Shown here: piece by piece, positions 14,901 to 20,946 of the stretch
How the letters are laid out: each line of letters opens with the position of its first letter
Position numbering within the stretch: position 1 is the first letter of the stretch
From: a virus
Virus record (IMG/VR): IMGVR_UViG_3300020468_000078
Location: 1-23,133 of that record
Direction: 5' to 3' (one strand)
Length of the DNA: 23,133 nucleotides
The notes under the pieces: generated by a model
What the model was told of the DNA's origin: nothing
Seen by the model: the letters and a program-made list of their open reading frames with translations, nothing else
Database searches by the model: none
Program-made: the position numbers and the translations under genes

Positions 14901-17900
14901 CAGATGATACAGATGCTTGAGAATTACTTGTTCTTCCAACAATCACAACATCATTTCCAGTTCTAATAAATCCAGAGAATCTTCCTTGTGCTTCTTCTGC
15001 TAGAGAATCAATATCAATATTTAAAATTGTTGAAGACGCAGAGTATGATGTTTGTATTGTTACATCCCTATCATATGGATTAGCAGTATAAATTGTGCTT
15101 GGTGTATTTGTATCTCCAGATTTATGATTTGGTTGACAAATTCTAAAGGATGCTAATTGTAAACTTCCAGCAAAAACATCAACTGTTTCACCTTTAGTAA
15201 ATACACCGCTTGTCATCTTAATCTCTAACAATTTTGGAATAACATCAATTCCACCTGTACTATCAAAGAATGAGTAAAATCTTGTAAAAGGTTTTAATCC
15301 ATGTGCGTCAAAAGCAACATTTCGAGAACGAATATGAGTATCTGGAATACTACTTATTTTTACTTCATTAACTATTGTTCCTTCAGCATCTCCTAAAACT
15401 GTTCTTTCTTCTCCTTGAACAACAAGGTTTCTTACCCAGTTATCAGATTGTGGATTTAATGTAATTCTACCTGAAAATACAACTATATTAAATGGGTTAA
15501 CATTTTCTATCCTAGATGCTAAAGGTTGATTTAATAGTTCAACTTCTTCATAATCAAGAGTAATTAAATCACCAGTTTTTTTGAGATTTGAATCTAATAG
15601 TACTAAATTTGAAGCAAAATCTGCAGTATCAGTATTAATTGATGGTTCGAGTCCCAATTCAGGTTTAAGTGTATATAAATTAATTGGTGTATTTAATTCT
15701 TGTAAATTTCTATCTACATCAACTTTACAGTCTGGATCGGAAATATCTAAAAATGTATTATCAGCAAAATCATCTACAAAAAATCCAGTTTTAAATCTAT
15801 CAAAACCATTAGAATCTTGAACTTGTAAAGTTTTTGTACTCAACTCCAAGATACTTAAAGATGTTAAAGTTTCTAAATTCTCTACACGATCTTCAATTTT
15901 ACCAATATCTCTCATTGTATATCTTCTATTATCCACTGTTGATATTACAGCGTCTTTTGGATCATAGAGATAAGCTGGTAGTTTTATAGTACCTATATTC
16001 ATTGAATCTTCTGAACCAGATGGTTCTTTAGGTTCAGTTGAAGATATTCCCTTAATTAAAGAAAAATCACCTCTACTTGTAAGAACTAATTTATCAATTC
16101 GAGGAAGATAGAAACTATAACCTATGAATGAACTTTCATTTGGAGAAACAACTAATGGTGGATTAAATCCTTGATTGAAATTTCTACTTGCATATCCAAA
16201 AGGAGATGCGGTTGCTGTTGATGCATTAAAAGCAGCTACTCTTGGTCTAAAATCAAGAACATCAGATGCTCTCTTACCATTTGGTAAAATTGGCACATCT
16301 TTTGTAAATCTTTCTTGTGGATAAGAGTCTACAGTATAAACGTCACCATCATCATTAGCTGGAACTTGATAAGAATTGTGTATAATTAATAATTGTCTTG
16401 CTGGTGCTGGTAATCCAGTTTTTCTAACAATTTTAGAGTAATCATAATATTGAAGTTTTTGTCCTTTATCTAATTCATACTTATTTGATATATTCAAGAA
16501 ACTTCCTGTGGTTATATCTTGAAGATTCGTTACGATATTTGATTCTTCAAAGGTAATTGACTCTCCAATTTGAAATTTATTTTGTGTCAAATATACGATT
16601 TCAATTTCAGTTGCTGAAGATTGTGTTGCTAACTGTGCAACTGCTCCACTTTCTGCTCCTCTTACTCTTTCACCTAAAATTGATGAAGTATTAAGACTTA
16701 ATCCAGAAACAAAAGTTAATTTATCTAAAACTGGAGCAGATGTATCCAAAGATTCATATACTGCTACAATTTCTACTACGTCTGGAACATTTAAAGATAT
16801 TTCCTCATCTTCAATTCTTAGACCATAGAAAGCACTTGTAGATAATCCAGATATTGTTGTTGCTGCTGACCCAACAACCTTATCAACAGTTACTTTATTA
16901 CTTCTAACAAATTCTTTTTGTTTACTCTTAATTCCTATTTTTTTAATAGTTGATGAAACAACAATATTAGTCTGTCCAGTTGTCAATCCTTTTAATGTTA
17001 CAATATTGTTTGTAATTGAAAATTGATCTGATGATAAAGTTTCAGTGACTCCATTGCTTCTATGAACAGAATATCTTGCTGGATCATATGTTTCATAAAA
17101 TCCTGTGCTTATACCAGTAGCATCAGATAATGAGAAAGTCATATCGCCATTACCATCAGTTGATTCACCTGTAAGTTGTTTTGATACTAGTAAATTTGAA
17201 CCAGATAAATTAACATCAGAAATATTTACGTCTGGTAATGGTGCAAATAATCCAGATCTTTCAGAATCATTAACAGTTGGAACCTTTAGTGATAATGTTG
17301 TATTTAATGCACTAGTAGGTAATCCACCAGTACATACACCGACAACTGTACTAATACCAGTAATTGTCATACTATTACCAGTAGAATCTATACTTACAAC
17401 TCTATTAAGACTTTCATCAGCAAAAGAACTACCAGTTTGGGTATATCCAATAATACTACCTGTCGCAATTCCTGTAAATTTTTTACCTGGACATGTGATA
17501 GTAGTTAAAGATGTTGCTCCTACTGGTACTGAAAATTGAAATACGTCTGTTAAATTAAATCCTGGTAATGTTTCTGTTTGTAATACTACATCCCCAATAA
17601 AATCTGCTGAAAATCCAGCAAAACTTGAACTATCTTGATATACTGATTTAATATCTTTAACACCAAAAGTTTCAAAACTTTTAATTGATCTAGAATGTTG
17701 TGTACTTCCATTAATACTTATTTGCTCACCTTTTAAAAATGCACCTGAAGTTTGAGTAAGAGTGACTACAGATCCAGTGGCAAATCCCGTTACATATCCA
17801 GTAGCACCACTATTTAATCCTTTTATATACGAAGTGTCTGGTAATAAATTTGAATTTATAGAAGTATTTAATGTTAATTTGGTATATGTTTGAAGATCGT

Positions 17901-19290
17901 ATAAGTATAAGTCCCATGTAGATGTGTTATTCAAGTATGGTTGATCTGCTAAATTAAATGCATATGCTCTTGCTTCACCTATTAGTTCTCCAGAACCAGC
18001 ATTTGTAATTCCATCAACTCTTCTATGTCTTTGTAATTTAATTATGGACTCTTCCTTAATTGAAATTTTTGGTGCTCCATAAACATTATTAATTTTTAAA
18101 CGGGTTCCCATTTCAAAAGGAATTAAAGATCCCTCATTTGTTTGTTTATCTCTAGGTTTTTCTATGTCAAGAACTGTTGTTCCTGATTTACTAATATCAT
18201 ATCCTTTTACATAAGCCTTTCCCGCAGATATTTTAACACACATTAAATCATTATTTGGTGTATTTCCATCATCTGTTACTTGTGATGATAAAAATACACC
18301 CTCTTGAGAAACACCATCATTTAGTGAGTTTGATGTTTCTACTTTGAAATTGTTAATTGAATAATTACCAGATTCTTCAAAAGTTCTTTTAGCAAAATAA
18401 TCTTTAATTATATTGTATTCTGTTGGGTTTTTAATTTTTTTAACTTCACCCAGATCCAATTTAAGAATCTCAACAAAACTCTTATCATTATAATCATCTA
18501 AATTTTTCTTACTTAGAACTGTAGATATTTTTAATCTATCGGCACCTGGTGCTGCAAAGTTTGAAAATCCTCTAGCATTGTCATATAGGGAATCATCATC
18601 TTTTGCCCCAATTATTTCTTCCTGTATTGTTAATCCAACTCTATATGATGGTGTATTTGAATATGGATCTAAGATGATTTTATCACTTGCTACGTCTACA
18701 AAAGAACCACGAATAAAATACACTCCACTTGATATACCAACAGAACTTCCAACATATGATGAGTCTAATGGAATAAGTGTCGCAACACTATCTCCAGCAT
18801 TTACTGGTGTATTTCCATATACAAATGATTCCTCTGTTAAAAGATTTTCTCCATCTTCAAGAGAACCAGCCTCATTATTAGTTCCAGATGTTACATATTT
18901 AATAAAAAGAGTTACGTCTGTAATATCATTTGAGTCTGAAGGTAATCTACAATCTTCGACATAAACAATAACTCCAGAATTTTGTCCTTTTAATCTTCTT
19001 CCTTTTAAATTTTCAAGATATAATGTTACGGGAAGTCCTAAGTGATCTGATAATAATTTAATTGAGTAATATTGATTATCAAAAGATATGTTTCCAGGAA
19101 TCACCATTGATCCCTCTTTGAACATGTGACTACCAAAAGATTCTACTTGATTTTGTAAAGTAGATTGTAAAGTAGTTAATTCCCTAGCTTGTACTGGATA
19201 TCCTGGTCTGAATAAGACTTTGTAAAATTGCTTATCCTTACTGAAATCATCATAATAAGGACTTATATTTAAATTGGTTTTCTGTGGCAT
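11998..19290 (-). CDS. Giant DUF4815-type virion structural protein (2430 aa)
   Basis: This is a baseplate- or fibre-associated protein of marine T4-like phages. The DUF4815-like N-terminus has S-P-Y-Y-D-D-F, F-R-P-G-Y-P-V-Q-A-R-E-L-T-T-L-Q and F-K-E-G-S-M-V-I-P-G (residues about 11-65). G-K-A-Y-V-K-G-Y-D-I lies near 355. Y-Y-D-Y-S-K-I-V-R-K and S-D-V-L-D-F-R-P-R-V lie about 960-1060, and a helix I-G-K-I-E-D-R-V-E-N-L-E near 1120. Then come P-P-P-P-P (about 1547), an I-T-N-V-T-N-N heptad stalk (about 1565-1593) and a second region opening D-P-L-A-Q-T-F. Residues about 1848-1905 carry G-x-G-Y repeats, about 2028-2080 a module also in gp15, and D-S-D-G-D-G near 2357. The end has P-K-L-Q-D-I-R-A-I-A-L-A. 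It follows gp8 by 3 bases. Members are usually annotated only as structural; the host-contact role is inferred. Confidence 0.9.
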   Translation of the reverse strand: MPQKTNLNISPYYDDFSKDKQFYKVLFRPGYPVQARELTTLQSTLQNQVESFGSHMFKEGSMVIPGNISFDNQYYSIKLLSDHLGLPVTLYLENLKGRRLKGQNSGVIVYVEDCRLPSDSNDITDVTLFIKYVTSGTNNEAGSLEDGENLLTEESFVYGNTPVNAGDSVATLIPLDSSYVGSSVGISSGVYFIRGSFVDVASDKIILDPYSNTPSYRVGLTIQEEIIGAKDDDSLYDNARGFSNFAAPGADRLKISTVLSKKNLDDYNDKSFVEILKLDLGEVKKIKNPTEYNIIKDYFAKRTFEESGNYSINNFKVETSNSLNDGVSQEGVFLSSQVTDDGNTPNNDLMCVKISAGKAYVKGYDISKSGTTVLDIEKPRDKQTNEGSLIPFEMGTRLKINNVYGAPKISIKEESIIKLQRHRRVDGITNAGSGELIGEARAYAFNLADQPYLNNTSTWDLYLYDLQTYTKLTLNTSINSNLLPDTSYIKGLNSGATGYVTGFATGSVVTLTQTSGAFLKGEQISINGSTQHSRSIKSFETFGVKDIKSVYQDSSSFAGFSADFIGDVVLQTETLPGFNLTDVFQFSVPVGATSLTTITCPGKKFTGIATGSIIGYTQTGSSFADESLNRVVSIDSTGNSMTITGISTVVGVCTGGLPTSALNTTLSLKVPTVNDSERSGLFAPLPDVNISDVNLSGSNLLVSKQLTGESTDGNGDMTFSLSDATGISTGFYETYDPARYSVHRSNGVTETLSSDQFSITNNIVTLKGLTTGQTNIVVSSTIKKIGIKSKQKEFVRSNKVTVDKVVGSAATTISGLSTSAFYGLRIEDEEISLNVPDVVEIVAVYESLDTSAPVLDKLTFVSGLSLNTSSILGERVRGAESGAVAQLATQSSATEIEIVYLTQNKFQIGESITFEESNIVTNLQDITTGSFLNISNKYELDKGQKLQYYDYSKIVRKTGLPAPARQLLIIHNSYQVPANDDGDVYTVDSYPQERFTKDVPILPNGKRASDVLDFRPRVAAFNASTATASPFGYASRNFNQGFNPPLVVSPNESSFIGYSFYLPRIDKLVLTSRGDFSLIKGISSTEPKEPSGSEDSMNIGTIKLPAYLYDPKDAVISTVDNRRYTMRDIGKIEDRVENLETLTSLSILELSTKTLQVQDSNGFDRFKTGFFVDDFADNTFLDISDPDCKVDVDRNLQELNTPINLYTLKPELGLEPSINTDTADFASNLVLLDSNLKKTGDLITLDYEEVELLNQPLASRIENVNPFNIVVFSGRITLNPQSDNWVRNLVVQGEERTVLGDAEGTIVNEVKISSIPDTHIRSRNVAFDAHGLKPFTRFYSFFDSTGGIDVIPKLLEIKMTSGVFTKGETVDVFAGSLQLASFRICQPNHKSGDTNTPSTIYTANPYDRDVTIQTSYSASSTILNIDIDSLAEEAQGRFSGFIRTGNDVVIVGRTSNSQASVSSGSGIRLVSDIFGDVKGSFFFRNPLEDPVPPLRFTNGSKTFRLTSSSNNSISGLGEVSITSAEAVYTTSGVVDTFEQSTTVVRIPPPPPIPIVINNTFVTQEITEITNITQNITEVTNNITNVTNNITNVTEVVNNDPLAQTFIIDETGAFLTSMDLYFKKKDPQEKLDIQVRTTELGTPTNLLVQDYAEITLEPSEIKVSEDASIPTRVTFPAPIYLQEGDTFAVVLLAPTTNNYEAWISRMGEINISASTLPDTENVIISKQYLGGSLFKSQNGSIWTANQFEDLKFTLYKAKFVESGTLTLFNPKLGSNSNLLPRLLPNSIKTLPRKLKVGITTITSNPIKANLNPGVKVSDSGTAGAVNGIIEQVGGPITAGASGVTLTSSGTGYANGTYLVDLFPITGNGSRGKCQITVAADGKLTAATMNVANVISGEGYVEGDLLGITTSSTSSGKGSEATITVNAVNGLDTLYLTNCQGRQFTDGQDLNFYIGATAVGLANTDIRGDSTVINELFSGNVIEVEHYNHGMGANNNIVQIDNIEPDTVPIKLTGDIDSTSVTTISVASTSEFATYEGITTSIGYVKINNEIIKYDGIGSDNISIDTRGVTSTSRTHSKGDIVQKYELNGVSLVGINTTHQMSTQSSVVNNAKDINKYYIEVLRKGRIALDSDRDETASPNNDDNLLCFTDQKSVGGNSIFASQNIQYNSILPRFNFITPGNNTSLTSRIRTVSATSASGSEVSFIDQGYEPVELNQINKLSSTRMVCSEVNENEHLTSLPKNRSFTTQLDFKSSDFNLSPIVDTQNAVMIYIRNMLNSPINDYSLDSSSNEVSGDPHAAVYISNRVDLQQPATSLKVIVGAFRHSSADFRVLYQLFKTDSKEVEPKYELFPGYENLIDSDGDGFGDTVIDPVNNNGRPDAIVPASTEDEFLDYQFSVDNLNKFNGFKIKIVLSGTNEAHAPKLQDIRAIALA
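14513..14596 (-). repeat. 21-base tandem repeat coding a heptad stalk in the giant protein
   Basis: Units beginning gttacatttgtaatattgtt on the plus strand recur at 14513, 14534, 14555 and 14576 with a 21-base period, and a degenerate copy follows at 14594. They encode repeats of I-T-N-V-T-N-N with Ile and Val at heptad core positions. A trimeric coiled-coil stalk is likely. Copy number may vary between relatives. Confidence 0.8.
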
Positions 19291-19293
19291 TTT

Positions 19294-20892
19294 TTAAAAT
19301 TCCAAGATGATTTTAACGTCTTCTTTCTGTCGAAGATTTCTAGTTATCAGCGACCTATTATCTAAGTAAATTATTTCACCAGACCCTTTATTTATCTCTG
19401 GTTCAGAAAGACCATCAGTAAACTCAGTTCCTAGACTAATTAATTTTGTTCCAGTTGGATTTGTGGTAATTCCACTATATGTTGTTTGAATTTGACCAGT
19501 AAATCCACTATCTGCTGCCTCTATGTTTGATGGAACAGCACCACCCGTTGTATCATTATCAAAACTATAAAACGGTGCATCATTTGAGACACCAAGACGA
19601 TCTGTTTGATCATTTAATGTTTGATGGAAGTATAAAGAACGATCTTGATAATACTTTAAAACTTTTGTATCATCATCAAATGATGCAACAATTCCGTATG
19701 CTTTATTTCCATTAGGAAGTTGTTGATTAATAACTTCACCTACAGTTGGAGTGACTGTTGTACTATCAACAAATTTAATTGCCCCTAAAGATGAGAATGA
19801 ACTTCCAGTATATACATTAGTTGATCCAATTGATGTGGGATTTTTAACAATACCTACTTGAGCAAATTTAGTATCAACAGGAAAATCTTTATCTTTATCA
19901 TCAAATCTTGCATAAAGTAAAACTCTATCAGTTCCTAGTTCTTTGTACACATCTGATCCATGACCTTTTCCTGGAGGTATAATAGGAATTAATTTTGAAA
20001 ATATTCCTCCAGAATTGGTATTTATACCTGTATTTAATGTTCCTAAATCAACTATTCCAAAACTATATCCTCTACCACCAGAGGAAACTACAGCATCTGT
20101 AATTTTAGTATTAACGACATCTAAAATAACTCTGGCTCCTGATCCATCTCCTAAAATAGATACTTCTTGACCTAAACCATCTTGATATCCATTTCCTTGA
20201 TTGTCAATATATACTTTCTTAATTTGGTTGCCATTAATTGTAGAATCACCATTTTCTCTAACTGCTTTAATTTGAGCATTGTCTGATGTAGACCAATTAC
20301 TTGGAACTGAAATAAAATCTGTTGAATCAAATTTTATAATATCACTTGGAGAGACAGTAAAAAGATATTTCCAAATATACCCATCACCACTTTCCCCAGC
20401 TCTAGATGGTTCTAAACCAGTAAATGTTGGTTCATCTTGAGAGGCATTTCCAGTAGTATTAATTCCCGAAGAACCATTATCAATACAAACATAAACATTA
20501 AAGTCTTTATTCATTACAAAATAACGAGCATCATATAATCTCTGGGCATTTGATACTGGTGCTGGATTCTGTGAATTATAATCATGACGATACATGTTAT
20601 ATCTGGTTCCAGCAGCCCAATCTCTTCTTGGAACTAATCTTCGAATATTATCACTTGTAACTCTCTTACCAAAAATCATAGTATCCGATGAATGATTTAA
20701 ATCATTGATACTATCCTCTGGAACTGGAACGTCACCATTCCATGCGTTATCGTCTATCTTTCTTCCATACTTAGCACTTCCTGGATCTGTTAAACCCAAA
20801 AAGATATAATAAGAATTTGCAGAATTCTCTACAGTCTCTATAAAGTTGTTAGTATTTAGAATTCTAAATTGATCTGTTACAATTGCAGCCAT
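19294..20892 (-). CDS. gp8: Baseplate wedge protein gp8 (532 aa), enlarged
   Basis: Gp8 dimers form part of each baseplate wedge. The conserved T4 landmarks are all present. The start is A-I-V-T-D-Q-F-R (T4: A-I-V-T-S-K-F-R). Then come L-V-P-R-R-D-W-x-x-G-T-R-Y (86-98), G-D-G-Y-I-W-K-Y-L-F (169-178) and I-S-V-P-S-N-W (194-200). The C-terminus is G-E-I-I-Y-L-D-N-R (505-513) with a final V-K-I-I-L-E-F. T4 gp8 has 334 residues, and the extra ~200 lie mainly between about 205 and 500. They begin with two G-x-G-Y units at about 233-236 and 273-276, followed by G-D-G-S-G-A-R-V-type strands and other beta-rich sequence. A perfect late promoter lies about 19-26 bases before the ATG. The ribosome site is weak (A-rich leader). 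The giant protein starts 3 bases after its stop. Confidence 0.94.
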   Translation of the reverse strand: MAAIVTDQFRILNTNNFIETVENSANSYYIFLGLTDPGSAKYGRKIDDNAWNGDVPVPEDSINDLNHSSDTMIFGKRVTSDNIRRLVPRRDWAAGTRYNMYRHDYNSQNPAPVSNAQRLYDARYFVMNKDFNVYVCIDNGSSGINTTGNASQDEPTFTGLEPSRAGESGDGYIWKYLFTVSPSDIIKFDSTDFISVPSNWSTSDNAQIKAVRENGDSTINGNQIKKVYIDNQGNGYQDGLGQEVSILGDGSGARVILDVVNTKITDAVVSSGGRGYSFGIVDLGTLNTGINTNSGGIFSKLIPIIPPGKGHGSDVYKELGTDRVLLYARFDDKDKDFPVDTKFAQVGIVKNPTSIGSTNVYTGSSFSSLGAIKFVDSTTVTPTVGEVINQQLPNGNKAYGIVASFDDDTKVLKYYQDRSLYFHQTLNDQTDRLGVSNDAPFYSFDNDTTGGAVPSNIEAADSGFTGQIQTTYSGITTNPTGTKLISLGTEFTDGLSEPEINKGSGEIIYLDNRSLITRNLRQKEDVKIILEF

Positions 20893-20910
20893 ATTATCAG
20901 CTTTTTTCTA

Positions 20911-20918
20911 TATTTATA
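20911..20918 (-). promoter_or_regulatory. T4-type late promoter upstream of gp8
   Basis: The minus strand reads TATAAATA, a perfect late consensus, in the 54-base gap between the right-edge gene and gp8. The stretch 20907-20918 is identical over 12 bases to the promoter at 11794-11805. The transcript leader would be very short (roughly 10-20 bases) and A-rich. Confidence 0.82.
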
Positions 20919-20928
20919 CCATTAATTG

Positions 20929-20940
20929 TTATGTACATAA
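20929..20940. repeat. 12-base perfect palindrome between the right-edge gene and gp8
   Basis: ttatgtacataa reads the same on both strands. It lies 6 bases after the upstream stop and 10 bases before the late promoter box. It has no loop or T-run, so it is not a convincing terminator. A protein-binding site or chance in A+T-rich DNA are both possible. Confidence 0.4.
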
Positions 20941-20946
20941 TCATCA

